Assembly: GCF_015706575.1 (NCBI RefSeq)
Contig: NW_024037063.1
Location: 18,724,927 to 18,788,926, forward strand
Direction: 5' to 3'
Origin: Patiria miniata
Taxonomy: Eukaryota > Echinodermata > Asteroidea > Valvatida > Asterinidae
DNA length: 64,000 bases
How positions within the stretch are numbered: position 1 is the first letter of the stretch; every line of letters starts with the position of its first letter. The position numbers and the translations under genes are program-made. Positions 26,501 through 41,500 of the stretch are shown in pieces. Below the pieces are notes generated by a model. It was not told the origin of the DNA and did no database searches. It saw only the letters and a list, made by a program, of their open reading frames with translations.

Positions 26501-29500
26501 TGGAGCAGTACGGAGGATTTCAAGTATAATCTAGGCCTAAATTTATGCACAGCTGAGCATAAACAACACAAGGTCCGGCCCAAGACCTTGACACAGTGCA
26601 TCCTCCCAAATCAGCCACACACTTTTGCCATTTATCCTCAATCCTGCAAAATCCTCTTTTTTGCAAAGAGGATTTTTGAGGATTTGGGAAGTTCAGGGTT
26701 AATATGCACTCACCTCTCAGTTGTGACAGGTGGATATCTGTAAAACTGGAAAGTGAAGAACAACGTCCTGGGAGAATTGGGAAGTGCTGTCTGTTGAAAA
26801 TTAAGCACCCTAAAACAAAATAGGTCATAAATATAATAAATTAAGTGAATTGAAACGATGAACATAATTAAAGCATTACAAATGCAAAGAGTGGAAAACG
26901 TTCACCGACCTGTATGTAATTCACAAACCGCATGATTGAAAATATTTCAAATTTGGGCTTTGGAGTTTTCTTCACATGACCGCATGATTTGAGCAAATTT
27001 TAGCAAATTCATTTCTGCATTGTTTTAAATGCAAACTGGGACAAAAATTTTGAAAAAAAATCAAGCTCTCCGAAGGTTTGTGCATAAATATGCGTGTGCT
27101 ATTAAAGGATGTAACGTTTACACATCAAACAAAAACGATTCTAAATCTGTTTAAAGGTATAGTCCATCATTTGCAGCCATCCGAAAAGTAACTGGCGTAA
27201 TTATTGTTGAAAAACAAACTTGGTTGAAAGATAGTAAGGGGACTAAACTCCCCGTGAAATTATTCTTTCTGGGAAGCTGTCATTTTGAAGTTATCAACGA
27301 AAGAAGGCATTTCCAACGGTGATTCTTAAGAAGCACCGTAGGAAAATTTACATTAGTAGTTCGTTTTGTTATTCAGCGCAGCGCACAAGTATTGGAATGA
27401 CGCACACGCGCGCGCGGTTGTTATAATTCGTCGGATCAGTGCGCGACGTCGCGTATAGCTGCAATTCAAAACAATTCAAAACATGATTCAGTAACTTTGG
27501 ATTTGAAATTGAGATCTTAGAATGCTGTTTTTCTCGGAATGTACAGCTGAAGCTTAGCTGAAACTTCATCAGGTTAGTTGCTCAGTATTCTTCATTAGAT
27601 TTTGAACTCTTTTGTTGCTTCAAACGAACAAAATGCACAAATTACAAATGATGGACTGTAGCTTTAATTCGTCTAACATTACATCGACCATGTCATGTTG
27701 TACATTAAGGCCTCAGCTAGAGTTGTACCAAATATATAAAATTTGCTTTGGCTACAAGTATTTTATTTTGTTTCAAATTGGTCTTAGGCTCAGTCTGAAT
27801 GTATTGTCCGTACCGATGAAATTGACCTATCGCGGTAGAATCACGTTAGAATCGCGTCAGCGCAGCTTGTGGTATATTGTCCAATTACATGATATACAAA
27901 TGGACGCGGCACGTGCAAAATCTGAGACAAACAAAACTTAGTGTACATAAATTCCATTGGGTTGTCTAAGGGGCGTGGCTAACTCGCAAACGGCGATAGG
28001 TCAATTGCCTTGTGGTTGAAACTTACCTTGAGAAGGCTAGAAGTTGTACAATGATCTCGTTGCATTGTAGAGGATCCGTACTCTCCTTGTGCGGATTGAG
28101 ACTGATTTGATCGGTGGGGTCGATCACCTCTGCGACCTCACCGTTCCTGTCTCGAAGATCAGCGAACCCCGCTTGGCTCAGACGCGCAAATGATGCTCGA
28201 CTCAATGCATGGCCACTGTGGATATTATATCAAACACCTGACATAAGAAAAGCTTATACACAATCAAGGTTCAAAAGTTTAAGATTTAAGATCAACTGTT
28301 CATGGTTTCTTTTACGTTTAACCCTCAAACGTCTTGCTTTAGATTGATATTTGTGCACCAAAACAAAAGATAATCACTTTCGAATGAGACATTGAACGAG
28401 AAGTGCAGATGCCAGAAATGCTCAGTATTAAAAACACATCATTCATAAACCTTGTCTGAGTATCACCCATTATTCAAAGAACCCAGTCTCCTGTCTAACG
28501 TCTGATATATCTAAGCATGCAGATTTATGTGATCTCGCGCCTCAGCCAATCGGAGTCGACTTTACTAAATTGTGACGTCAATTCATTCCCAAATCAGGAC
28601 TAAATGTTTGATTGGTCAATTCAAATGCAGTATTTTGTAATACAACGGCCAGGCACAGATCTATAAAACCGAGACAAGCTTTGCGCGTACCGCGTAACAT
28701 AATACAGAGCGCATGACTACAGCCTTTGTTTGCTGTGTCTAGGTTTTTTTGTATCCATATGACGTGACAACTGGTGAATGACCGAAGACCCGATATAGAA
28801 AGCGCCCGCTTATTGGTCAAAATCTAGAGGTCAAGAGGAATTTGTCTTGCATAATAAATCAGCGAATCTGCTCACAAATCATAGACTATTACGTAAACTA
28901 TCATAAACCAATGCAAACTTAAATTGAATGACTCAAACCAACTACCTTGACATGTACGGTCCCACAGGCATAATGGGTGCATGGACTGGCGTAAATGGCA
29001 GCTCTTCGAGATCACCGGGGCCACCACCGCTACCAACAGGGGTGGCAACCTTGGAAATAAAGCAATAAAGTTGGAATTAGACATGTCTACACGTACTCAT
29101 TAGGGATGGGACTTTGCGTTTAGTTTTGTAACATTTAGTACTCCACTCTACAAAAGAGATCGCTCATTAAGGAGTGTCCTTTCTAGTGTGTAACAATTTG
29201 GGCGTTTCACAATGCAGTGCGCCACTAAGAGTTTGCCACAAAGAGTTAATTTTTCCCAGTGCATTGTGGGAGATGGTCAACAAATTGACAGCGCGGGACA
29301 TATGAAATTGTTAGTTTTTCTGGTCAGTAGTTTCGTAAGCGTATGATTTGAGTATCTGTTTGCCATTTTCTTTGCTTTTGAAACCGGGTGGCTTTTGTAA
29401 GGCGGCAGAACGCTATGCCCCAATCTATAACAAATTAGCTCAAGTTGTCTACTGACACTCATTCAAGTGGGCCATGTTTTGTCGACTGTAAACTTGAAAA

Positions 29501-32500
29501 ATTAACTCTCCATGGCAAACTCTTGGTGGCGCACTGCAATGTGAATCGCCCGAATTACAATTACCTTTTTTGATGAATCTATCCGATAAAATCATTTTGT
29601 TATGCTGTGAATTGTTCCAAATGTAACCTGTTGAAGTTTCAGCTCATTAGATATTACGCTTTTTGCGCAAACAGTGAAAACCACGCCCAAATTTTGATCA
29701 CGAAACACGATTTTACCTATAGCACTATCTATTTCCAAAATTCAGTCAATTGACTGATCGTTGGAAATCACCTACATTCCTTCGCAATGCCAGCAAGCCA
29801 GACGGAATCATTTCACAGGGTGTTTAGTACCAGTACGATCTTGAATCCAAGTAAGCCTTTTGATAATAGTTTGATAGGTTACTTTTGTGATAAATGCAAA
29901 TGATACTATATGCCTTTAAAGCAAACGTACCTCCATATGTTTGATTTCCATTGGGTATGCGGACGGAGGCAAGGCATGCAATGTCGTGGGATATTGCTGC
30001 TGAATACTGACGTGTTGAGGTCCTGCGGACTGGTTGGTGTTGAGTTGGTTCATAGCAGGGTATGGCCGTTGAAGGCTCATGGGTTGAGATGGAAAACCAC
30101 TATACAAAGGTATAAATAATTAAGGGAATAAACATGCGCTTGGAAGGTTTGAAACAAGTACGTTTAATACCAGCTAGGGGACTTGACACGGATAAAAGTG
30201 TGGGCCATTATCTGCGACTAGGTCCCTAGCCAGCTTTAAACGTACTTGTGAAATCCTAACCTTCCCAAATCCTCCAAAATCCTCTTTGCCAAATGGAGGA
30301 TTGTGCAGGATTGAGGCTACATGGCAAAAATGTGTGGCTGATTTTGGAGGATGCACTGTGTCAAGGTCTTGGGCCGGACCTTGTGTTGTTTATGCTCAGC
30401 CATGCATAAATTTAGGCCTAAATTATACTTGAAATCCTCCGCACTGCTCCAGGATGTCACTGGACATATTGACAGTGATTGCTGGAGGATTTGGCAGGAT
30501 TGAGGCAGTGGTCACCCCTCCAAGGACCACATTCAAGAAATAACAGATGATTTTGGAGGATTGAGGTTGTATGCAATTTTTACATGAAGGCAGTTGGAAG
30601 ATTTTGTAGGATTGAAGTTGCATCCTAGCAAAAATACCTAGGGAGTTAGGGTTAATACCGGCCTAGCACATATTTATTCCCATTTATTATTTCGGTCAAG
30701 AAGTCAAAACAAGTCAAAAATTATACATTTCCAACGATTTGGTTCAACAATTTTACTTCATGTTTTGTGAAACACCCCTCTATCTATGTTTATGGTATGT
30801 GCCTCGCGCGAGAAGTACTAAAAAAATCTCCTTATATTGAGATTTGCGCATGCTACGTGCCTCCTGCACGATGTGGCACAGAACACAGCGGGGCTGGTGT
30901 AGTTTATTTATTTTGTTTATTTCTATACCTTTCATGAATTCGTGGACTTCTAGGCAATGGTGGTCTGCTTGTTAGGGTAGGCTGCATATCATCTGCGATA
31001 GATGCCTGGTCTGTTGCTGTTGTATGTGATCGAAGAGATGCAACAGAGGGATGACGACCTGGGGTATCCTAACAATTGGTCCAAAAGTAACAAGTGCGAG
31101 TGCACAATAAGCTCTGGCGAAAAATGCAATGGCACATATGGAACACCATACATTTGGTCAATTTTCATTTCCTCCTTCTAGATGCTATCCAACCACTACA
31201 CAAAATACCACGTGACTATAACATTACTCAGGGTTCGACCTTAACTCTTTTTTTTTTTCACTAACCAGCCGGGCTACTATAACAGACTCTTAACTAGCCA
31301 GCGGGCATTTTCACTAGCCCGCATGTTCTTCTTTTATAGAGTGTCTCATAAACAGCAATGTGCATACTTGCAAAACATGAATCCTGAGGCAATCTAGCCA
31401 GTGTTTTTAACAAACAGATCTAATAATTTAACCCTAAAACAGTTAATACAATTAGACACAAATTGATTCAGGTTTGCTTTCTGAATTTAATGATGTATTT
31501 CTTCCTGTTTGCTGTAACCCAATAATTTTTGACTTGCCAGCGAGGCTACTTAAAAGGAATAGTTGACTAGCCCGTCGCTGTTTTGACTAGCATTTGGCTA
31601 GCGGGCTACCTCTAAAGTCGAACCTTGCATTACTACACATATCTTGCCCCTGCTTACAAATTTTTGATAAGAAACTTTACAAATAGTCACAAACAATTTT
31701 TATAGTGCATTTACTGACAACGACATGGCAACAGCTCAATTTTGGTAAAATATGTTTGGTCAATTTTGGGGGACCAACCGACACCGAAGTGACACATAGA
31801 AGCTCCTGCCAGAGCTTAAAAAAGTACAAAAAAAATTGATGACGTTTGATGACGTCATCATGATGTCATCATCATGACGTTAACGTAAAAGCAAAGTCAG
31901 ATGGATTTCATATAAGTGAAAAAAAATTACAAAAAATTCAACCAAACCCAATATAAATGGATAACTTTGTATTTTTCCGTACTAACAACATGCTCTATGT
32001 ACCCACCAAGTTTCAAGTCAATCAGGCCTTCAAGATTGCATTAGTGTGACACAATTATGACATCATTCTATCAATTCTTACAACTCTGTGCACCTCCGTA
32101 TGACCTACCTAAGCTATTACAAAAAGATTTCTGAATTTAGCATTCAGAAAATGTTCGAAAACTTTACTATCTCTAAAAACCTGAGCAAACGACAGGACTG
32201 AATGAAATACAGCTAGAAATAATTAGGTTTTTGTATTACCGGTGGTAGCGATGGCTGAGGAGAAATTGGCTTTGAATCACTGTCTCTCTGTCAAGATTCA
32301 AAGAAAAAGTACAAGACATGAAATAAATAATACTATTAGGGCTGTGCCAAATATACCAAATATCTGAATATTCGATGATCCACCAAATATCCGAATAGCA
32401 TTTTATCAAATCAAATATTAGAAATGTGTGAGCTGTCGAGAAGATGATGAAAAACTTCTTTCAGTGATACAATTTTATTCATATAAGTTGAGAGGCTTTG

Positions 32501-35500
32501 TTTGTCAGATTCCAGATTTTTGCTGTAATTTGCATATTTAAATTTGAATGTTAACAAATACTAAATTATTCAAAAATGCACTAAAATACTAATTCATACA
32601 TTTATCTTGCTCCAATTCCATCAAAATTTTTACATTAAAAAATGAACATAAAAAAAGTAATGCTAAAATAAATTGTCAAAAAAAATACAACAATAAAATA
32701 TGTTGTGAATTAAACAATAAAATTTAAATTACAATTGAAATATAAATTGTAAAAAATATAAATCTGTAAAAACCATTAAAAAAATACAGAAATACACATG
32801 GCTACAACTAGAAAGAAAAGTAGTTCATTATCTCTCTTCCAAAGACGGCAATTTTATGTTTGCCTGGAAAGTTGCAAGATTTGGTCCAACAAATTTTACT
32901 GAGAAGAAAAGATACAACGCCACTGAGTGGAAAGCCACTGAGCTCAGTTGGTAGAACATTGGAATGGCAATCTGAAGGTCGCAGGTTCAACCCCGCTCCA
33001 GTCAATTTCTTTGTTTAACTTTGAAAGTTAAAACAATGAACCTAGTCAGTTTCCGTTAGCGGTTTATTTAAAAAATCAAAACAAATAAATGAGGGAAAAA
33101 TTGTCAACAATTTTACCTTGATGTTGAAGTTGAATGTGATTTTACCCGCCGCTAACCTCGACATCCCCTTCTCGCTGAGTTCAGCGCTTTGATTCTTGTA
33201 GACCATGATGTTATCAGGGTTCGGTATGGCTCCGCCTTGCAGTTGTATCGATACTTCACTCGTTCTCTCCTTGTAGGTCGGTGTCCATGCGGCCCAACGC
33301 AGACCGATCGTTTGGGTTTGCGCCCTGTTTATGCTCACGGCTAACTGAAATGGAATCGTCGGAGGTATCATCTAATTTTGTCTAGTCTTTCAAAGTGCTT
33401 TTATTAAAAGTGGATTAAATTTTACACTAGCAACTGGCCAAGTAGTTAGGGTTCGTGACTCATGATCAGAGGGTCAGGGTTCAAATCCAGCTGCCGGCTA
33501 TATGTTGTTTCTTTGGGCAAGCCTCTTCACCCCACTTGCCTCTCTCCACCCAGTAGTATAACTGGGTACCGGCATTAGCTGGGGAGCAACCTGCGATGGA
33601 CTAGCATCCTATCCAGGGGGAGTAGAAATATTCTCAGTCGTTTCATACCACTGAAACCGGAGATAAACTACGGCCTGATGGACTATATTGGCTCATGACA
33701 GACTTTACTTCTAACACCTTGCTCAGTATGAAGAGACTACATGTATATTTTCTGTCCAAAATACTGTTGAACCGGGGTCTAGAGTTAAAAGAAGGTTGCT
33801 TAAGGTTCGTAAAGTCATTGTGAACTGACAAAAGCACTCTACTATAACTGAAGAGAAAGATGGACCCTTCGCCTCGCAATCGCCCCTCATCAAAATCAAC
33901 TTGGAAGTTTACCTTTCTGTCTTGCGTAGATGCCGGCAAGGAGATGATGTACTCCAGTAGAAACACCACTGCGACGGCCGGATCCTCCACCAGATGAGAC
34001 AGGGTGATCTTGCTTTTGACCAACAACGCCGCTCCTAGACTTTCTCTGAAGTACAAACAATTAGTTTGAAATTGTTTGATATTCAAACCCAGTAAAATCT
34101 TGTTTTGGTTCTTAATTTCGAAGTTGTCTGATTTTTTTAGCCCTACAAAGGGAAACTGACTAGGTGAACATTTTAATAATTATTATATATAATTTTAATA
34201 AGTCTCAGACTATCCGGTCTTTACTACAACACTGGCACATAGTCCATAACATCTTTTAAATGAAAGAAGTGCAACACAATCGTGTAAGAACGAATTGGTA
34301 TATGTACCTCGATTCTGGCGCAGAAATTGAAGTTCCTTTCGTCCGCTTCTTGCTTCCTCTGTTGTGTCCTCGGGCTAACGTGTCCGGCGCGTCCAGTAAG
34401 ACGATCTGTGGCTTTCCGACGTAACCCCATCCGTTGTGAACGCCAATCTGCAGCCTTCGCTCCAACACCGCTACGCTGCCTTTGTCGGACTGAGCTTGCT
34501 CCTATTATTATTGCAAAAAAGAGAAAACACAATTAGGGCTGCGCTGCACATACCCGATATTCGAATATTCGATCATAATCGGATATCCGGATAGCTTGTT
34601 TTGGATTCAAATATTAGGCACCCCTAACATCCCAGTTACTCTCTGGTCGCAAAAAATTGGCGACTGAAATGTTCCCGACTGTCATACATGTAGCCCAGGC
34701 GCAGCTTGATCCTGAAAAGTCAGTCGCCGACTGATCTGTGTTGTCGCAAGTTCGACCTGAGGGCGGCTTGGCTTGATCAGTGCATTTTTAAAATCGAATA
34801 TTCAAATATTCAATCAGTTAGATTAAATGAAGTCTGTCACAAGCCAATGTGGCCCATCAGGCCAGCAGGAATTTCTATTCCCCCTGGATAGGATGCTAGT
34901 CCATCACAGGTTACTCCCCAGCTAATGCAGGTACCTATTTATACTCCTGGTTGGAGAGAGGCAAGTGGGGGTGAAGTGGCTTGCCCAAGGACACAACATA
35001 TGGCCAGCAGCTGGATTCGAACCCCTGACCCTCTGATCATGAGTCACAGACTCTAACCACTAGGCCACACTCCCCCAAAGTTAGATTAATCAAAACTAAA
35101 ATATTTGAAAAATGCACAGCCCTAATATACATGTTACTAACAGCAAGAATCTGGAGCACAAAAGATTTCTGAAGAAACTGTTTACCAAAGCAAGGCGGTC
35201 CAGATTGAGATGCTTGCACAATTCTTCTTCAAATTCATCTAAAGTTGGGTAGACTAGGATGGATATCTTGTCGAGAGCCGCAGAGAGTCGCTTCAAAGGC
35301 CTAGGTCTGCGTAGACTGTCTCCACCTGTTATGAACAAAATAATGGGTTAAGTATCCAAAAGACACGATATTGTAGAGTTCTAATATAATTGTGATGGAC
35401 TTGTGGTTGACTTGTGATTGACTTGTGATGAACTTGTGATAATAATAATGGGTATTTATAAAGCGCATGTATCTACCATTATTGGTGCTCAAGGCGCTAC

Positions 35501-38500
35501 ATCATTATTACCCTGCTCATTGGGCCAATGAAACATTCCAAAGACAATCTCAGCTCCGTGGGGAGTATACAGCTCGATGCTGCCATTTCGGCGCAAAGCA
35601 GCTAAAATCAATCACAATAACCATCTTTGCCCTCACAGGTACACATTTACTCCTGGGTGGAGAGAAGCAATGAGTGACAAAGTGCCTTGCCCAAGGGCAT
35701 ACGCACCATAGACACAGGCCTGCAGATTTTCGACCTGCATATTTACACGCAGACCACGAATTCAATGCTCCAGACCACGAGGCCATGGCACTCCACAAGA
35801 TGGACTTGTGATGGACTTGTGATGGACTTGTGATAGACTTATGATGGACTTGTGATGCACGTGTGATGGACTTGTGATGGACTTGTGATGGACTTGTGAT
35901 GGATATGTGATGGACTTGTGATGGACTTGTGATGGATATGTGATGGACTTGTGATGGACTTGTGATGGACTTGGGATGGACTCGTGATGGACTTGTGATG
36001 GACTTGTGATGGATATGCGATGGACTTGTGATGGACTTGTGATGGACGTGTGATGGACTTGTGATGGACTTGTGATGGACTTGGAGGGACTTGGAGGGAC
36101 TTGTGATTGACTTGTGATTGACTTGTGACTGACTTGTGACTGACTTGTGATGGACTTGTGATGGACTTGTGATGGACTTGCGAGTGACTTGTGAGTGACT
36201 TGTGAGTGACTTGTGGTGGACTTGTGATGGACTTGCGATGGACTTGTGATGGACTTGTGAGTGACTTGTGGTGGACTTGTGATGGACTTGCGAGTGACTT
36301 GCGAGTGACTTGTGAGTGACTTGTGATGGACTTGTGATGGACTTGTGATGGACTTGGAGGGACTTGGAGGGACTTGTGATTGACTTGTGACTGACTTGTG
36401 ATGGACTTGTGACTGACTTGTGATGGACTTGTGATGGACTTGCGAGTGACTTGTGAGTGACTTGTGTGTGACTTGTGGTGGACTTGTGATGGACTTGTGA
36501 TGGACTTGCGATGGACTTGTGATGGACTTGTGATGGAGGTGTGATTGACTAGTGATGGACTTGTGATGGACTTGTGATGGACTTGTGATGGACTTGCGAT
36601 GGACTTGCGATGGACTTGTGATGGACTTGTGAGTGACTTGTGATGGACTTGTGATGGACTTGTAATGGACTTGTGATGGACTAGTGATGGACTTGTGATG
36701 GACTTGTGATGGACTTGTGATGGACTTGTGATGGACTTGTGATGGACTTGTGATGGGCTTGTGATGGACTTGTGATGGACTTGTGATAACTTAGACGAAA
36801 TTGTGATGACTTGTGAATGACTTGTGATGGACTTGTGATGGACTTGTGATGGACTGTAATGGACTTGTGATGGACTTGTGATGGACTTATGATGGACTTG
36901 TAATGGACTTGTGATGACTTAGATGGACTTGTGATGGACTTGTGATGACTAGTGAATGACTTGTGAATGACTTGTGATGGACTTGTGATGGACTTGTGAT
37001 GGACATGTGATGGACTTGTGATGGACTTGTGATGGACTTGTAAAGGACTTGTGATGGACTTGAGATGGAATTGTGATGAACTTGTGATTGACTTGTGATT
37101 GACTTGTGATGGACTTGTGATTGACTTGTGATGGACTTGTGATGGACTTGTGATGACTTAGATGGAATTGTGATGACTTGTGATCAGCTGAGTTGGTTGT
37201 GTTTTATTTGTGATGAACTTGTGATGACTTGTGATGACTAGTGAATGACTTGTGATAGACTTGTGATGGACTTTGTAATGACTCACAATCACCTCAACTC
37301 CAATACCAACACAACTAATGACTTGAATACACCTACCATCTTTTGGGTCCACCACCGTTACGCCAGGGATCTTGTCGTTGCCAGACAGTAGGACATTCTC
37401 AGGAACGAGATGCATGATCTTATCCATGTAACGATGGGTGCGTATCGTGTAGCAAAGCTGGCAGTCTGATATCGCTGTCAGCTTCTTGTTCCCTGTACAG
37501 AAATCACACAGGGGTAAAATTGGGAGAAACGAAAAAAAACACAAAACTTTTATGAAATAGAGCGAACCACATCTTTTTTAAACTTTCTTTTTGACTCACC
37601 CTGTTGAATGACCCACATGTATATTTTCTGGCTAAAATGCAATTCAGTCTATATATGTTTACCTTCGATTTCATTTCCCAGGAATAAGAGAGCTCTAGGG
37701 GAACCATGAAGTAGATCTAGTCTCTTGACTGGAGCTGGGGTACTCGATGACGTATCGCTGAAGTCTCCTGCAACATGAAGATAAAAGTGATTGTGAAATG
37801 AAGGGCCCCTCTTTATTTTTAGTTCTTAAAATGTTTTTTTTTATTATTTCAAAATGACTTTAGCGACCTTTAAGCACTCTTCTTTGAATTTTAGTGACCA
37901 TCTTTTTCCGGTAATTTCCAATGATCTTGTTGTCCCCTTTAATTTGACACCACAAAATGTTGACGTTGTGATGCCTGCAGATCTGAAGATTTCATAAACA
38001 TCAGGCATTCTGGCAAAATGTGACAGAGCTGAGCAGATGTCGAAATGAAGATTTGCAGGTATGACCGAGAATATAACGTTCTCCTTACAATGCTGTTGTT
38101 GCACTTCCATCGGACAATTAGCGGCTGGCATGTGATGGTGAATGGACCAATGGGAATTCGGCTCTCGATCATGAATATGTATGAGGTATAGTAACTACTT
38201 TTACTTCTTGATATGTGTTTAAACATCGACCAATGAAAGAGCTCGTTTGGCTCATGAATATGCACGAGGTGGAGTAACCATGAATGCTTTTATACCTTGA
38301 TGAAACAGTCTTAGGATACCCCATCCGCTGGACATGCACTGTACTTGACCATTCCTTGAAGTGGTCACTCGTATGACTTCAACCACTACGACTATGTTGG
38401 GATCCGCCAACGATGTATGGAAATACACAGGCTGGGAGAAAAATGGGAAATAGTGCATCACAAAATAAAAGATATGTGTATGAGAGTTTTGCCGCACAAT

Positions 38501-41500
38501 GAAGTGACGCATCATGGTACACAGTATATAAGACACTTTAACGGGGCGGCAAATCACCAGTTATGTCACTCGTGGTGGGACTGAAGATACAAAAAGACTT
38601 GTTGGTAGTGGGCACAATTATAACAAGCTTCAAGCTGTTTAGAAAGCTGAATGTTTATACAAGATTAGCATTGCCAGGTCAAGTGGCATCCAAAGTTAGA
38701 CTCAGTTTAGGACATGACATGTATTTATACTTAGCGAGTGAGAAAGTTAGTCAGTTTGGGAAGTGAGTGAGTCAATCAATTCAGTCAGTGACTCGGGGAG
38801 GAAGTCAGTGACTTGGGGAGTCAGACAGTGACTCAGTCCATCTGTGACTCGGGGAGTGACCCCATGAGTCAGTCAGTCAATCAGTCAGTCGGTCAGTGAC
38901 TCATTGATAAGTAAGTCAGTGACTCAATAAGTCAGTCAGTGACTCAATAAGTCAGTCAGTGACTCAGTTCATTTGTGACTCAGTTCATTTGTGACTCAGT
39001 TCATTTGTGACTCAGTAAGTGACTCCGTCGGGGAGTCAATCAGTCAGTCAGTGACTCATTGATAAGTCGTCAGTGACTCGGGGAGTCAGTCAGTGACTCA
39101 ATAAGTCAGTCAGTGACTCAGTTCATTTGTGACTCAGTTCATTTGTGACTCAGTAAGTGACTCCGTCAGTCAGAGACTCAGTCAGTCAGTGACTCAGTCA
39201 GTCAGCGACTCAGTCACCTTGTGACTCAGTCACTCTGTGACTCAGTCAGTCAGTCATTAACGTAGTTATTCAGTGACTCAGTCAGAGATTCAGTGACTCG
39301 GGGAGTGACTCAGTCAGTGACTCGGGGAGTGACTCGGGGAGTCAGTCAGTCACGCAGCCACTCAGTTGGTCAGATGGCCACAGACTCTATGAAACCAGCA
39401 AAATGAAAGAAATACCACATTATATGGAAGCCTGGCAGTGTTCGTGGGGCCTTTTATCACACTCTGTCGTGGTCCAACCCATGAACGGCCAAAGAACACC
39501 TTGTACGTCACATCATAAAGATGTAGTCTGACTTCATGCTCAACTTTAATCTCTTCTTCCTGCAGTAAATAAAAGTCAACATTTTAACCGATGTAACAAA
39601 TTGTATTTATTACTGCTATGTTTTCAATCTGTTTTAATGCACAGGGGGGAGATTGCGGGAAAAAAAAGAAGAAAAATCAACGAAATAACCTACAGAGAGT
39701 TTGAGGGTCACAGAGAACCCAAGAACAAAGTAGGGTCTATGGTATGTTTGCACTCCTTAGCCCAGAACTCAACCCATCAAACCCCAATGGCATGTTTTGT
39801 TGGAATCTGTCAGGATGGGTACAGTACCCCTAAACTGACAGTCTTTTACATTGGGTTGGGCAGACCTCCAGAATCAAAGTCAGAAATATGTGTGTGCAGT
39901 TTCCCATATGGTGTTGGAATTTGCCAGGATGGGTATGGTTCCTAGTAAATCATGCTAGGGAGTTTAGGGTTAGTGCATTCCCCTTCCAAGAGTGAGTATG
40001 TGAAGCAAATGACCTACCCATTACAAAACAAATAAAAAATTTGTTTGAAATCACTCTTAATGACACTTGAATGGCAAATTACAAAGTACCAAGATAACAG
40101 GGGCAGGAAAAATGTCACACTTTGGACCATACATTTATAGAATGACCCACATATCAATGCATGTGTATTCTTGTTTTGATTTGTTTTGTTTGTGCTTTAG
40201 TTTTTGTTTGTTTTATGTTCTTTTTTTAAAGCATGAATTTGTTTCATGATCTTGATACATCTGCTACAATGAATAAAGAAATGAAGATATTTAACATCAC
40301 ATTAAAGAGAAAGAAGTAAACCCTGCACACACACATTTCATGACATTTTGACTATTTTTTTTGCTGATAAAAGGTTTTTCCCCAAAGGAGCCATAACCCT
40401 TTCTTCATAGCTACAATTTTGTTGGAAACAAATACATGTAAAAAGACAACATATTGACAATATATATATATGCAAAATATATTTGCAAATATAGGCCTAT
40501 GAATTAAAAAGAGAAAAAAAAGGAGGCGGACAGGAAAAAAATGAAGCAGGAGAGGACAAGAAACTGGATTTTTTTTTTTTTTACTTGGCATAAAAGAGAC
40601 GGTACATCATTAATTAATACATGATTGTACAGTTGTACACTACCATACCTCATTAACGTAACCCTGGCTAAGTCCATCTACACAAACAATCGTGATACAA
40701 AACGGGACCCAATCATCGCTGCCACCTTCCTGAGCAACCAATGTCCGCCGGTAACTGGCGGGAACGACACGCCCTTTTTCAATCAGCACACCGATCTCTC
40801 GTACTTCGTCCTTGGTCTGCGACACTTTGGGCGTAGCGACGCGATCGAATGAAGGAAACACATTGGGAACCGGGCTTGGAAACGTGCCAAGTGTAACGGA
40901 CACGTTCCCTGTCCACGACAAGTTGGAATTGGTACGAGTTGGTTCGAAGATAGGGGGCGTTGCCAGAGTGATAGTAGGCGGGGTCAGCCCCTTTTTGAAA
41001 CCACGTTGTGTCAATTGTCCGGTAGACATCTTGTGTGGCAGTTATACAAGATAATTTACTGAGCTTTTATCCACCCTCTGTGTTTTTTTGTTTGTTATAA
41101 TGTGTGTAGTAGAGGCAAAAATACGTTTTCCATTCATAAGTTCCTGTGGTCCATATAAGGCAAATTTCTCCACTGTATTATGAGTTTGTGTACAAATGGG
41201 TCAGCAGGCCAGATGGAGGTGTGTCTCTGGTGTAGTAGAAGCTCAAACCTGCTCCCATTCATACATTTCGGTTGTCCATATAAGGCAAACTCAGGCTGTG
41301 GGAATTGTTTATTTAAGTTATTGCACAGAAATTCCCACCAAAAATTTCTCCACTGTATGGTTTGTGTACAACCGGGTTAGCTGGCTATTTGGAGGCATGT
41401 CTATCATGTAGTAGAAGCTCAAACCTGCTCCCCATTCATAAATTCCTGTTGTCCGTATAAGGCAAAAATTCCTCCACTGTATGGTTTGTGTACAACTGGG

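Noticed and set aside
35798-37275. CRISPR-like regularity
   Set aside because: Units are contiguous with no unique spacers, in an intron of an animal gene.
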